This document shows positions 1 to 8,568 of a DNA stretch of 64,000 nucleotides, one piece after another (position 1 is the stretch's first letter; each line of letters starts with the position of its first letter). Below the pieces are notes generated by a model. That model had not been told where the DNA came from. It saw nothing but the letters and a program-made list of their open reading frames with translations, and did no database searches. Source of the stretch: Oscillospiraceae bacterium MB24-C1. Lineage in GTDB: Bacteria; Bacillota; Clostridia; Oscillospirales; Ruminococcaceae. The stretch spans positions 2,360,001 to 2,424,000 of the forward strand of contig CP133187.1 of the NCBI GenBank assembly GCA_030913685.1, written 5' to 3'. A program made the position numbers and the translations under genes.

Positions 1-1911
1 ATGATGGTGTTCGGCAACACCGGCGACACCTCCGGCACCGGCGTTGCATTCACCCGTAACCCCGCCACCGGCGAGAAGAAGCTGTTCGGTGAGTTCTTGA
101 TGAATGCGCAGGGCGAAGACGTTGTTGCAGGCGTCCGTACCCCCCAGTCCATTGAGCATCTCAAGGAAATCATGCCCCAGGCATATGACCAGTTTGTCGA
201 AATCTGTGACCGCCTTGAAAAGCATTATCGCGATATGCAGGACATGGAGTTCACCATTGAAGATAAGAAGCTTTATATGCTTCAGACCAGAAATGGCAAG
301 CGCACCGCCGCCGCTGCGCTTCAAATTGCTTGCGACCTTGTCGACGAGGGCATGATCTCCGAGAAGGAAGCCGTTATGATGATCGACCCCAAGCAGCTTG
401 ACGCCGTGCTGCATCCCCAGTTTGACACCACCGCCCTCAAGGCCGCCAAGCCGATCGGTAGTGCGCTGCCCGCTTCGCCCGGTGCCGCCTGCGGACAGGT
501 CGTCTTCACCGCTGAGGCCGCTGTTGAGTGGGCGGAATCCGGCAAGAAGGTCATTCTGGTTCGCCTTGAGACCTCTCCTGAGGATATCGCCGGTATGCAC
601 GTTGCACAGGGCATCCTGACCGTGCGCGGCGGCATGACCTCCCACGCCGCTGTTGTTGCGCGCGGCATGGGCACCTGCTGTGTTGCAGGCTGCGGCGACA
701 TTAAGATTGACGAAAATGCCAAGGTCTTCACCCTTGGCGGCAAGACCTTCCACGAGGGCGACTTTATCTCGCTCGACGGTTCGACCGGCAACATCTATGG
801 CGAAGCCATCAAGACGGTTGAGGCTTCTATCTCCGGTAACTTCGGCCGCCTGATGGCTTGGGCTGACAGCTACCGCAGTCTCAAGGTTCGCACCAATGCC
901 GACACTCCGTTTGACGCTGCGCAGGCTGTCAAGTTTGGCGCTCAGGGCATTGGCTTAACCAGAACCGAGCACATGTTCTTCGAGGCTGACCGCATCCCCG
1001 CTATGCGCGAGATGATCGTATCCAAGAACGAGGCACAGCGCCGCGCCGCGCTCAAGAAGCTTCTGCCGATGCAGCGCAGCGACTTTGAGGGCATCTATGA
1101 GGCGATGGCTGGACGCCCTGTTACCATTCGCTTCCTCGATCCGCCCCTGCATGAGTTCCTCCCCCACGAAGATGAGGACATCAAGACGCTTGCCGCCGAC
1201 ATGGGCCTGACCTTTGAGGAGCTCAAGACCACCGTTGAGTCTTTGCATGAATTTAACCCCATGATGGGCCACCGCGGCTGCCGTCTGGCGGTTTCTTATC
1301 CCGAGATTGCCGAGATGCAGACCACCGCTGTCATCGAGGCTGCCATCAACGTCAAGAAGGCGCATCCCGACTGGGAGATGGTGCCCGAAATCATGATTCC
1401 GTTGGTTGGCGAAATCAAGGAGCTGCAGTATGTTAAGTCGGTTGTCGTCAAGACTGCTGATGAGATCATCGCCAAGAGCGGCGTGGATCTTAAATACCTC
1501 GTTGGCACCATGATCGAGATTCCGCGTGCTGCGCTGACTGCAGACGAAATTGCCAAGGACGCGCAGTTCTTCTCGTTTGGCACCAACGACCTGACCCAGA
1601 TGACCTTCGGCTTCTCGCGTGACGACGCCGCTGCGTTCCTCGGCGCTTACTACGACAAGAAGATCTATGAGCAGGATCCCTTTGCCCGTCTGGATCAGAC
1701 CGGCGTAGGCAAGCTCGTTGAGATGGCTGTCAAGCTTGGCCGTGAGACCCGCCCCGACATCAAGCTGGGCATCTGCGGCGAGCACGGCGGTGACCCGTCC
1801 TCGGTTGAGTTCTGCCACAAGGTCGGCCTCGACTATGTCTCCTGCTCGCCCTACCGCGTGCCGATTGCACGTCTGGCAGCAGCGCAAGCTGCAATAAAAT
1901 TCTCTAAGTAG
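1..1911 (+). CDS. ppdK: Pyruvate, phosphate dikinase, 5' part cut off by the window
   Basis: Interconverts pyruvate + ATP + Pi and PEP + AMP + PPi in the cytoplasm, a usual glycolytic/PEP-supply step in anaerobic clostridia. The visible 636 residues start inside the ATP-grasp domain (the FGNTGDTSGTGVAFTRNP segment), so about 240 N-terminal residues lie before the window and the first ATG here is internal. The swivelling phosphohistidine motif GGMTSHAAVVARG has its histidine at visible residue 215. The C-terminal PEP/pyruvate barrel carries IEIPRAAL, FSFGTNDLTQ and the active-site cysteine motif GICGEHGGDP. The end is intact and followed at once by a strong terminator. The assignment is close to certain; only the N-terminus cannot be judged. 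Confidence 0.97.
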   Translation: MMVFGNTGDTSGTGVAFTRNPATGEKKLFGEFLMNAQGEDVVAGVRTPQSIEHLKEIMPQAYDQFVEICDRLEKHYRDMQDMEFTIEDKKLYMLQTRNGKRTAAAALQIACDLVDEGMISEKEAVMMIDPKQLDAVLHPQFDTTALKAAKPIGSALPASPGAACGQVVFTAEAAVEWAESGKKVILVRLETSPEDIAGMHVAQGILTVRGGMTSHAAVVARGMGTCCVAGCGDIKIDENAKVFTLGGKTFHEGDFISLDGSTGNIYGEAIKTVEASISGNFGRLMAWADSYRSLKVRTNADTPFDAAQAVKFGAQGIGLTRTEHMFFEADRIPAMREMIVSKNEAQRRAALKKLLPMQRSDFEGIYEAMAGRPVTIRFLDPPLHEFLPHEDEDIKTLAADMGLTFEELKTTVESLHEFNPMMGHRGCRLAVSYPEIAEMQTTAVIEAAINVKKAHPDWEMVPEIMIPLVGEIKELQYVKSVVVKTADEIIAKSGVDLKYLVGTMIEIPRAALTADEIAKDAQFFSFGTNDLTQMTFGFSRDDAAAFLGAYYDKKIYEQDPFARLDQTGVGKLVEMAVKLGRETRPDIKLGICGEHGGDPSSVEFCHKVGLDYVSCSPYRVPIARLAAAQAAIKFSK

Positions 1912-1922
1912 TTTAATATACG

Positions 1923-1966
1923 AAAAGACATTGCATCTCAAATAAGAGTTGCAATGTCTTTTTTTA
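1923..1966 (+). terminator. Intrinsic terminator of ppdK
   Basis: Arms AAAGACATTGCA and TGCAATGTCTTT enclose a 14-base loop and run into a T-rich tail, starting about 12 bases after the ppdK stop codon. Confidence 0.9.
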
Positions 1967-2009
1967 TTATGATAATTATATTTTGCATTTTGGTGTTATG
2001 CTCATAATC

Positions 2010-2249
2010 TTAGTTATCCGCTTTGGAAAAAACACCCCACAAAGATAAAATAATACCTGTCATCAGCAAAATAGCACCAATGACCAACATCGGGAACAAG
2101 CCTAAATTAGACACTGTTTGCCAATATTTACCTAATCGTGTATTCCATTCTGTTGTATTTTCTAAACCTATACTTGCTATTAAAGATGAAAACAGCAACA
2201 TCAAAACGCCTGTAATCTTAAAGCCTATCCCGGCTATTATTTTTTTCAT
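2010..2249 (-). CDS. Small two-helix membrane protein, unknown function
   Basis: 79 residues with two hydrophobic stretches (about residues 9-28 and 50-72) joined by a polar loop rich in Trp, Asn and Thr. A short basic N-terminus (MKKI) suggests the N-terminus stays inside. It lies alone, convergent with ppdK, in AT-rich DNA. I do not recognise a family. A purine-rich AAAGG lies upstream of the ATG. It is most likely a real single-gene unit, because its hydrophobic pattern is coherent and the opposite-strand frame is not protein-like. Confidence 0.6.
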   Translation of the reverse strand: MKKIIAGIGFKITGVLMLLFSSLIASIGLENTTEWNTRLGKYWQTVSNLGLFPMLVIGAILLMTGIILSLWGVFSKADN

Positions 2250-2600
2250 ATTTGTTTCAACCTTTCATTGTTTAATTAGTCCTTGGTAATATTATACTAT
2301 CAAATAAACTTGCACACAACCTAATTATAATGTGCCATAATGAAGTAAAAAGTGTGCCATAATACAATAAAATCCAGATAGCTCTATTAGGGTCGCACTC
2401 CTACAGGCCGCCATCAAAAGCCCCAGATAATATAGACTAAAAAAAGGACACTGCCGATCGGCAGTGTCCTTTTTTGCATGTTTTACAACTTCGTATTTTG
2501 CTCATTTTATTCATTTCGCCAGCCTTCACCGCATGGTCTTTTCTTCTGAAACTTGTGCTATTTAAACCTAAATTCATAAATTTATGTGTTAAAATGCCTA
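2250..2600. other. AT-rich intergenic stretch with short direct repeat and orphan terminator
   Basis: No coding frame is supported. The 11-mer TGTGCCATAAT occurs twice about 20 bases apart around 2331-2364. An isolated bidirectional terminator lies at 2439-2476 without an adjacent gene to end. This suggests leftovers of a deleted or decayed gene, which is inference. Confidence 0.4.
2439..2476. terminator. Bidirectional intrinsic terminator, orphan
   Basis: A perfect GGACACTGCC-GATC-GGCAGTGTCC palindrome is flanked by A-run and T-run, so it would stop transcription on both strands. It insulates the lacI promoter from the ppdK side. Confidence 0.85.
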
Positions 2601-2629
2601 TTGATTAAAAAAATTAACTTTATTATAAT
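2601..2629 (+). promoter_or_regulatory. Sigma-A promoter of the lacI/ABC operon
   Basis: TTGATT at 2601-2606 and a perfect TATAAT at 2624-2629 are separated by 17 bases. The predicted start is near 2636, about 320 bases before the regulator gene. Confidence 0.8.
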
Positions 2630-2648
2630 AAAAATGTTACCAATATAT

Positions 2649-2662
2649 AGAAAAGGTTTTCT
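2649..2662. promoter_or_regulatory. Palindromic operator, probable LacI-family site 1
   Basis: AGAAAAGGTTTTCT reads the same outer sequence on both strands (only the central GG/CC swaps) and lies about +13 to +26 from the predicted start, a classical roadblock position. The same site with its flanks (T before, G after) recurs at 8484-8497 on the TRAP promoter. Assignment to the neighbouring LacI protein is inference. Confidence 0.65.
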
Positions 2663-2954
2663 GGCGTCTTTAAACAAAGAAAACATTGCAAAATTTAGCT
2701 TTTAAAATCAGGGCATAGAAAATGCCGAGAGTTCGCCAAAAAATTTGTCTTGGGGCAAGCCGATTCTCGTTTGTCAGCCAGGTACATCTTTCAAGGTAAA
2801 TACCATATTTTAGGTCTGTTACCGTAGACTTCAGTATAAGCTTTTCGGTACCCGAACAAACCTTGGCCCCGAACGGAAGATTTGCGAACTTGTCACTGCA
2901 CTTCGTATTTCTGTGCGGTATTGTCCTTTAATTTTTTGCTTTTGGAGAGAAAAC
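2663..2954 (+). other. Long untranslated leader of the lacI operon
   Basis: About 290 bases between operator and start codon without a supported ORF. It contains small potential hairpins (TTCGG-TAC-CCGAA near 2843-2855 and GTCT...AGAC near 2815-2832) and becomes less AT-rich than the promoter region. It matches no riboswitch class I know. Confidence 0.35.
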
Positions 2955-3995
2955 ATGTCGCATATAACAGTTTTTGATGTTGCTCGGCGTTGTGGCCTAT
3001 CCCCAACAACGGTATCTCGTGTATTGAACAATACGGATTATCCGGTCAGCGAACAGGCACGCCAAAAGGTTTTGCAGGCCAGTAAAGAGCTAGACTATTC
3101 TCCGAACCCGGCTGGCAGAATGCTTAAAACAAAAAAAAATTATGATATCGGCCTGATCGTTCCCAATATTTCAAATTACACATATGCTATTTTGGCAACC
3201 GGTGTACAAAAGGTTGCAGCGGCATACGGATATCAAGTGATTCTTTGCACCTCTTTCGACAGTGTGGAGATGGAGCGAAAAAATATTGAGCTTCTACGGA
3301 AAAAACAAGTAGCTGGCATTGTACTGGTAACCCTGGACTGGACGGGGGATAACATTGCATATGCGGTAAGCAAAAAGCTGCGTATCGTAGCAGCAGAACA
3401 GGCAGTGCAAAATGTCGATTGTCCCCGGGTGCTGGCAGATCATTTTCATATTCCTTTTATGATTATGGACTATCTGGTTCAAATGGGGCATCGGGACATT
3501 GCGTTTCTTTCGGCCCCGCTTGATCGCCCCAGCCGTAAATTACTGTATAGCGGGTATCAGGAGGCAGGAGAAAAAATGAAACAGGTCTGCCGTACACAAG
3601 CGCTGTTTGCAACACTGGAGCCAGACGCGCAGGGGCCGAGCTTTCAGCAGCATATTGCCTACGGTATGGAGCTTGGGCAGCGCCTGCTGCAGCAAAGCAC
3701 AATGCCAACCGCAATCTTTTGCAATAACGATATGGTGGCGCTGGGCGCTTTACAAAAGCTGATTACTTGTGGCGTAAGGGTTCCAGACGATGTAAGCTTG
3801 GTTGGAATCGACAATTCGCCCTATTCACAACTTCCATATATGCCGATATCCTCGGTGGATGAGAACGTATCCAAAACCGGGCAGGAAGCAGCAAAGATGC
3901 TGTTTGCACTGATTAAAGGAAAAGAACAGGAAAATCCGGAACGGATCATTGAAGCGACTTTGGTCGCAAGGGGAAGTGTTCGGGATCTGCGTTAA
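2955..3995 (+). CDS. LacI-family transcriptional regulator
   Basis: 346 residues. The N-terminal helix-turn-helix (ITVFDVARRCGLSPTTVSRVLN, residues about 4-25) is followed by the hinge region and a periplasmic-binding-protein-like effector domain (GLIVPNISNYTYAILATGV, then DVSLVGIDNSPYSQ near the end). I take the ATG at 2955 because GGAGAG lies 5-10 bases before it and the family starts just before the HTH; an earlier in-frame ATG at 2913 would add 14 unrelated residues. It is the first gene of an operon with the ABC genes that start 15 bases after its stop. The palindrome shared by its own promoter and the TRAP promoter suggests autoregulation and control of the TRAP/NagB-like operon. The effector is unknown. 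Confidence 0.93.
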   Translation: MSHITVFDVARRCGLSPTTVSRVLNNTDYPVSEQARQKVLQASKELDYSPNPAGRMLKTKKNYDIGLIVPNISNYTYAILATGVQKVAAAYGYQVILCTSFDSVEMERKNIELLRKKQVAGIVLVTLDWTGDNIAYAVSKKLRIVAAEQAVQNVDCPRVLADHFHIPFMIMDYLVQMGHRDIAFLSAPLDRPSRKLLYSGYQEAGEKMKQVCRTQALFATLEPDAQGPSFQQHIAYGMELGQRLLQQSTMPTAIFCNNDMVALGALQKLITCGVRVPDDVSLVGIDNSPYSQLPYMPISSVDENVSKTGQEAAKMLFALIKGKEQENPERIIEATLVARGSVRDLR

Positions 3996-4009
3996 GAAAA
4001 GGTGGAAAT

Positions 4010-4963
4010 GTGGCGAGTATGCTTTCAGTAGAACACATTACAAAAAATTACGGGGGCAACAGCGCCATAGCAGATGTAACGTTTGCGGCAAAATCGGGCG
4101 AGGTTGTGGGGCTGATCGGCCATAACGGTTCCGGCAAGTCCACCACGATGAATATCGTTACCGGCTACCTAACGCCTACCTCGGGGCGGGTGATGGTTGA
4201 AAAAACCGATGTTGCACAGAGCCCACTTGTGGCGCGTAGCAAAATTGGGTTTATGCCGGAGAATCCGCCGCTTTATTTTGACATGACAGTGGAAGAGCAG
4301 TTAGGATTTGCCTGTGCATTGCGCAAAATTAAACGGGCGGATCGAGCAGCGGAGATTCAACGAGCAAGCCGCCTTGCAGATGTTGAGGGGGCACGCGGGC
4401 GGTTAATTCGCAATTTGTCCAAGGGTTATCGCCAGCGTATCGGTCTTGCGCAGGCATTGATTGGTAATCCGCCGGTGCTTATTTTAGACGAACCGACAGC
4501 AGGGCTAGACCCGCAGCAGATTCTTGAAGTTCGCGAAGTAATCCTTTCGCTTCGCCGCGATCATACCATCCTCCTCAGCAGCCATATCCTGTCGGAAATC
4601 GCTGCAGTATGCGACCGGCTGGTCATTTTGAGCAACGGCAGGGTGGTGGCTGACGATACAGCAGCTATGCTGCTTCAAAATCACAAAAAATGCCCCCGAT
4701 ACAGGGCACGCGTCACAGGCAATTTAGAAAACATAAAGGCGCTACTGGATGCTTCCGGCTGGGCAAAATCTTGTGAAATTCAGCGCTGTACGTCAGACGG
4801 CGTACAAGAAGTACTGTTTACGGCAGATGGGGCAAAGGTTTTTGAAAGCTTCTATTTGATTGTGCAATATACAAACAGTGAGTTGACTGCATTTGAGCCG
4901 ATTCAGCCTAGTTTGGAGGAAGTTTTTCTCTCGCTAACGAAAGATCATCGGTACCAAAAATAA
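4010..4963 (+). CDS. ABC transporter ATP-binding protein, GldA-like
   Basis: 317 residues, cytoplasmic ATPase of an ABC-2 type exporter. Walker A GHNGSGKST, signature LSKGYRQRIGLAQAL and Walker B LILDEPTAGLDP are all intact; the C-terminal 80 residues form the extra domain usual in GldA/CcmA-like ATPases. A GTG at 4010 follows AAGGTGG at good spacing; the ATG at 4019 is the alternative. The following genes (permease, GldG-like, DUF4340) are the standard partners of this family. In Firmicutes the name reflects homology to Bacteroidetes gliding genes, not gliding. The substrate is unknown. Confidence 0.9.
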   Translation: MASMLSVEHITKNYGGNSAIADVTFAAKSGEVVGLIGHNGSGKSTTMNIVTGYLTPTSGRVMVEKTDVAQSPLVARSKIGFMPENPPLYFDMTVEEQLGFACALRKIKRADRAAEIQRASRLADVEGARGRLIRNLSKGYRQRIGLAQALIGNPPVLILDEPTAGLDPQQILEVREVILSLRRDHTILLSSHILSEIAAVCDRLVILSNGRVVADDTAAMLLQNHKKCPRYRARVTGNLENIKALLDASGWAKSCEIQRCTSDGVQEVLFTADGAKVFESFYLIVQYTNSELTAFEPIQPSLEEVFLSLTKDHRYQK

Positions 4964-5002
4964 AATCACGTGCACGGTTGTACATAAAAGGAAGTGAACC
5001 CT

Positions 5003-5701
5003 ATGGGTGCAGTTTTTGAAAAAGAATTTCGACAATATGCAAGCTCCATGATGGGGGCAATATTTCTGGCTGCTTTTTTTGCCCTTACCGGATATTACTT
5101 CGTAATTGGGAATTTGTATTCACAAAATGGGGACATTAGCACCTTGTTCACCTCGGTTTTGATGATGTCGATGTTCCTGTGTCCGGCGTTGACCATGCGG
5201 TTGCTTGCCGAAGAAAAGAAAATGGGTACCGATCAAATGTTGTTTACTGCGCCGGTGTCGTTATTCGATGTGGTGCTAGGGAAGTTCTTGGCTTGCTGGT
5301 GTTTTTTTTTGTGCGCTAGCCTTGTAATTGTTCTGGATATCGCAATTTTGGCGGCGTATGGTTGCTTTCAACCATTGGTGGCAATTGGAAACCTTGTTGG
5401 TTTGTGGTTGTCCGGCGCGGCGTTCCTTGCCATTGGAATGTTTTTATCCTCGTTAACAGAAAATCAGCTGGTGGCGGCAATTTTAACCTATAGCATCCTG
5501 CTGGGACTATGGCTACTAGACTTTTTGCAATCCTATCTTTCCAACCCAATTTTGCTGGGGAGTGTTCGTTATCTCTCTTATCGGCAGCACTATGCAGAGT
5601 TGTCGTCAGGGATCTTTAGCTTGTCTACGTTTGTTTACTGTGTGGGCGTCTGCCTTCTGTTTTTAGCGTTGACAGTCCTGCGGCTCAAGCGTGAGCATTG
5701 A
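5003..5701 (+). CDS. ABC-2 type permease, GldF-like
   Basis: 232 residues with about six hydrophobic segments, e.g. GAIFLAAFFALTGYYFVIG near the N-terminus and VYCVGVCLLFLALTVLRL at the C-terminus, the usual size and shape of a half-transporter permease of the ABC-2 family. The segment MRLLAEEKKMGTDQMLFTAP is the typical cytoplasmic loop after TM2. I choose ATG 5003 because AGGAAG sits 8 bases upstream; the GTG at 4994 overlaps that site. Its TGA overlaps the region just before the next gene, so the genes are co-transcribed. Confidence 0.88.
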   Translation: MGAVFEKEFRQYASSMMGAIFLAAFFALTGYYFVIGNLYSQNGDISTLFTSVLMMSMFLCPALTMRLLAEEKKMGTDQMLFTAPVSLFDVVLGKFLACWCFFLCASLVIVLDIAILAAYGCFQPLVAIGNLVGLWLSGAAFLAIGMFLSSLTENQLVAAILTYSILLGLWLLDFLQSYLSNPILLGSVRYLSYRQHYAELSSGIFSLSTFVYCVGVCLLFLALTVLRLKREH

Positions 5702-5712
5702 TGGAGGGAGAA

Positions 5713-7110
5713 ATGAGCGGAAGTATAAAGCTAAAAAACAAAGGATATAATGCGCTGACCGTACTGTTGATTCTTTTGTTTATCGCTACCAGTGTATGTG
5801 CCTATATCCTGACAGACCGCTTTGGTCTAAAACTGGACTTAACAGAAAACCGCCTTTATACGCTTACGGATACCACCCACAATCTTGTAGAAAATTTATC
5901 CGCCCCGGTTGTGATTACCGTATTTAACACCGAAACGGAATTTCTTACGCTGCCGCGCGAGTTGTTGCGCCGTTATGACCGTTTAAGCAGCAAACTGTCG
6001 GTACGTTACTGCGATCCTTATCTTCAGCCTGCGCTGGTACAGGGATATCGGGAAAAGGGATATGATGTGGAGTTGAACTCCATCATGGTGGAAAGTGGCG
6101 AGCTTGATCGTTATATGACTTTAATGGACCTTTATAAAATGGATTCATCTGGTGAAAAAGTGCAAGGTCTTGTGGCGGAACAGATGCTGACCTCGGCTAT
6201 TGCTGGGGTGACAGCCCAACGAAAACCGCTGGTGCAGTTTACCGATGGCCATAACGAACAGCCGTCGCAGGCGCTGTTAAATGTCTTTACACGCAACAAT
6301 TATGAGCTGTCTTATACGATGCTCTCGGTACTGGGTGTAGATCCGCAAGCAGATACGTTGGTGATCGCCGCGCCCACCCGTGATTTTTCCAAAGAGGATA
6401 CAGCTGCGGTGGAGCAATATCTGGAGCAGGGCGGAAGTGTAATGGTTTTTCTTGAGCCGGGCAGTACGGCCTTCCCAAACCTGTTCGACCTGCTGGCAGA
6501 CTGGGGAATCGGCGTAAGCGACCAAACCGTGTTGGAACCTCAGTTGTATGTCTCCGCAAGTCGCTTGAATGTGGCTGCTACTTATGCCAACCACCCCATC
6601 AATCAGTTTTTTGCTGACAACCGCTACTATGTGATCAGCCCGTCCAGCCGCGCATTGCTACCGTTGTACGAAAAGCGAGGCGGCGTGACAACGCAGCAGG
6701 TATTGATTTCGTCCAGTAAATCTTATGCGCAAACGCATGTCGAAAGTGAAGATTCAAAAGTGCCGGAAGCGTATGGCCCATTTGTTTTAGCAATGACATC
6801 GCAGCGAGAGGTAAGCACACAATCAAACAGCAAGTCTGCACGCCTGTTTGTTTCCGGCAGCAAAAATATTTACGGGGACGATTTGTTACAAAGCAGTAGT
6901 CTAGCAAATAATAACTTTCTAGTTCGAAGCGCATCTTGGTGTCTGGAAGAAGAGCCATTGCTGGATATCCCAGATAAAGCGCTTGATACAGAATATCTCC
7001 CCATTTTGGCGGGTGAGGCGCATTTGTTTGCGCTGATTCTCCAAGGAATTCTGCCTATGGCAGTGCTAATTTTTGGCGCTTATGTTTATTTGCGCAGGAG
7101 GCACTTATGA
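5713..7110 (+). CDS. GldG-like ABC-associated membrane-anchored protein
   Basis: 465 residues: an N-terminal anchor (about residues 12-35), a long extracytoplasmic domain of the GldG / ABC-type uncharacterised transport family, and a C-terminal transmembrane helix (ALILQGILPMAVLIFGAYVYL) followed by RRRHL. The conserved start of the domain, LKLDLTENRLYTLTDTT, is well preserved. ATG 5713 has GGAGGGA 4 bases upstream; the upstream in-frame TTG/ATG codons lie inside or before that site. Its last bases overlap the next start as ATGA, indicating translational coupling. It probably assists the exporter on the outer face; the substrate is unknown. Confidence 0.82.
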   Translation: MSGSIKLKNKGYNALTVLLILLFIATSVCAYILTDRFGLKLDLTENRLYTLTDTTHNLVENLSAPVVITVFNTETEFLTLPRELLRRYDRLSSKLSVRYCDPYLQPALVQGYREKGYDVELNSIMVESGELDRYMTLMDLYKMDSSGEKVQGLVAEQMLTSAIAGVTAQRKPLVQFTDGHNEQPSQALLNVFTRNNYELSYTMLSVLGVDPQADTLVIAAPTRDFSKEDTAAVEQYLEQGGSVMVFLEPGSTAFPNLFDLLADWGIGVSDQTVLEPQLYVSASRLNVAATYANHPINQFFADNRYYVISPSSRALLPLYEKRGGVTTQQVLISSSKSYAQTHVESEDSKVPEAYGPFVLAMTSQREVSTQSNSKSARLFVSGSKNIYGDDLLQSSSLANNNFLVRSASWCLEEEPLLDIPDKALDTEYLPILAGEAHLFALILQGILPMAVLIFGAYVYLRRRHL

Positions 7111-8444
7111 ACACGGCAGAGCAAAGGCTGGCCCGCTGGGCCGTAGCAGCAATTGTTATCTTGATCGTTGGCAGCGTTGTGCTGTGCTTTATTCCTCCGA
7201 CAGAAGTTGCACAGCATGAAAGCAGCGCGGTAACGGATATAAGCGTGGCGGAACTTTCCGCTATTGCGATAAAAAATCAATCTGGTGGCTTTGGCCTGGT
7301 CGTCGAGCCCCAGGGAGTTTCGATTCTGGATGTAGCCGATGTGCCTTTGTCAGCCAGCGCCCTAAAGGTTTTTGTCTACCAACTGGCACATCTTAGCGCA
7401 GAGCGTGTGATAGGCGTACCAGATCACTGGAAAGAGTTTGGGCTTGAAACCCCTGACACCTATGCAGTTCTGCTTCGAGCAGATGGCAGCCGCATTCGAT
7501 TGTATCTGGGCAACCAAAGTCCGCTGGAGGACGGATGGTATCTACGGCGTGAAGACAGCGATACGCTTTACCTTGTCAGTGACCAGATTGCGGATATGAT
7601 GCGTTATACCGTGAATGATTTTCGCAATTTGCAACTGTTTGCGGGGGTTGCAGCCAATCAATTTACAGATTTCTCCTACATAAAAATTCAACGAGCAGGC
7701 GACGAAGTGGTGGTTCAGTGCGATACCACAGACGAAACGCTTCATTTTACGGTGGAAAAGCCATTTCAAGCAACGCTGGATTGGCAAACCGCAGTGCAAA
7801 CACTTCTGACTCCGCTGACAAAAGTCGAGCCAATTCGATTTGTAAGTGACAGCAAACCGTTGTCTTATTATGGGCTGGACCAGCCGCTTTATCATATGGA
7901 GGTGTCCTACGGGGGCCAGACTTCGCGGTTGGTTTTTTCCCACGCAGATGAACTGCACTATTACTGCGCGGCAGAAAATGATACTACCGTCGTCAAGGTG
8001 GAGAAAGCAGATTTTGCGTTTTTGGACGTGCGCGCTACAGATCTACTTGGTACATCTCTTTATGCTAGAACAGCAGCAGAAACCGAAAACGTGACGATTG
8101 TGTCTTCTGATAAACGATACAGTGTTGATTTTACAGGACAGGGAACAGCGCTGCAAGGTACTTGTGGCAACCGACTGCTATCACAACAAGAGGTTGTCAA
8201 GCTATACGGCCAGTTAACCAATATCCCCATTGCCGAAGAATTGCCTTATGGGCAGGAGTTAACTGCAAAAAGTTTTGTCACCTTGGTTTTTACCATGCGA
8301 GATGGAACGGTAGACACCGTTGCGTTGGTTCCTCTTTCGGAGCGACGGTGTGCGGTGGTAGTCAATGGGCAGGCAACGCACACCACCTATCTTGCTTCTG
8401 CAAGGGAAATATTAAATGCGGCGACTCTATTTCTAGGAAAGTAA
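7107..8444 (+). CDS. DUF4340 protein, partner of the Gld-like exporter
   Basis: 445 residues with one N-terminal transmembrane helix (about residues 9-31) and a large outside domain. DUF4340 is recognised from the segments SALKVFVYQLAHLSAERVI, EFGLETPDTYAVLLRADG and LYLGNQSPLEDGWYLR, and from its usual position directly after a GldG-like gene. It starts by a 4-base overlap with the upstream stop. The function of the family is not established. Its stop codon sits in the middle of a perfect 32-base palindrome. Confidence 0.8.
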   Translation: MNTAEQRLARWAVAAIVILIVGSVVLCFIPPTEVAQHESSAVTDISVAELSAIAIKNQSGGFGLVVEPQGVSILDVADVPLSASALKVFVYQLAHLSAERVIGVPDHWKEFGLETPDTYAVLLRADGSRIRLYLGNQSPLEDGWYLRREDSDTLYLVSDQIADMMRYTVNDFRNLQLFAGVAANQFTDFSYIKIQRAGDEVVVQCDTTDETLHFTVEKPFQATLDWQTAVQTLLTPLTKVEPIRFVSDSKPLSYYGLDQPLYHMEVSYGGQTSRLVFSHADELHYYCAAENDTTVVKVEKADFAFLDVRATDLLGTSLYARTAAETENVTIVSSDKRYSVDFTGQGTALQGTCGNRLLSQQEVVKLYGQLTNIPIAEELPYGQELTAKSFVTLVFTMRDGTVDTVALVPLSERRCAVVVNGQATHTTYLASAREILNAATLFLGK

Positions 8445-8460
8445 TTACTTTCCTAGAAAT
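8429..8460. terminator. Perfect palindrome spanning the DUF4340 stop codon
   Basis: ATTTCTAGGAAAGTAA is followed directly by its reverse complement, 32 bases in total. It lacks a downstream T-run, so termination is uncertain. Its 3' half contains the proposed -35 element of the TRAP promoter, so it may instead be a second regulator site or an mRNA 3'-end stabiliser. Confidence 0.5.
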
Positions 8461-8482
8461 ATGGGCATATCGTTTTTATAAA
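8454..8482 (+). promoter_or_regulatory. Promoter of the TRAP/NagB-like operon
   Basis: TAGAAA (8454-8459) and TATAAA (8477-8482) are 17 bases apart. Each differs modestly from consensus, which suits a regulated promoter. Confidence 0.55.
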
Positions 8483-8483
8483 T

Positions 8484-8497
8484 AGAAAACCTTTTCT
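8484..8497. promoter_or_regulatory. Palindromic operator, probable LacI-family site 2
   Basis: AGAAAACCTTTTCT is the reverse complement of the site at 2649-2662 and, like it, is flanked by T and G. It covers the predicted start of the TRAP operon mRNA, a repressing position. Confidence 0.65.
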
Positions 8498-8568
8498 GTT
8501 ATGGCTTTATTGTGTATTTCGGCTAAGTGCCGTTATATAAAAATAAAAATGTAGAAGGAGTATGAAAA

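Noticed and set aside
955-1941. 328-residue ORF antisense to ppdK
   Set aside because: It is the mirror of a strongly codon-biased gene, has no ribosome site and shows no domain pattern; ppdK on the other strand is certain.
2329-2364. TGTGCCATAAT direct repeat as a transposon end
   Set aside because: Only two short copies, no inverted terminal partner, no transposase remnant.
3063-3074. CAAAAGGTTTTG inside lacI, resembling the operator core
   Set aside because: Lacks the outer AG/CT bases of the two promoter sites and is explained by coding for the helix QKVLQA.
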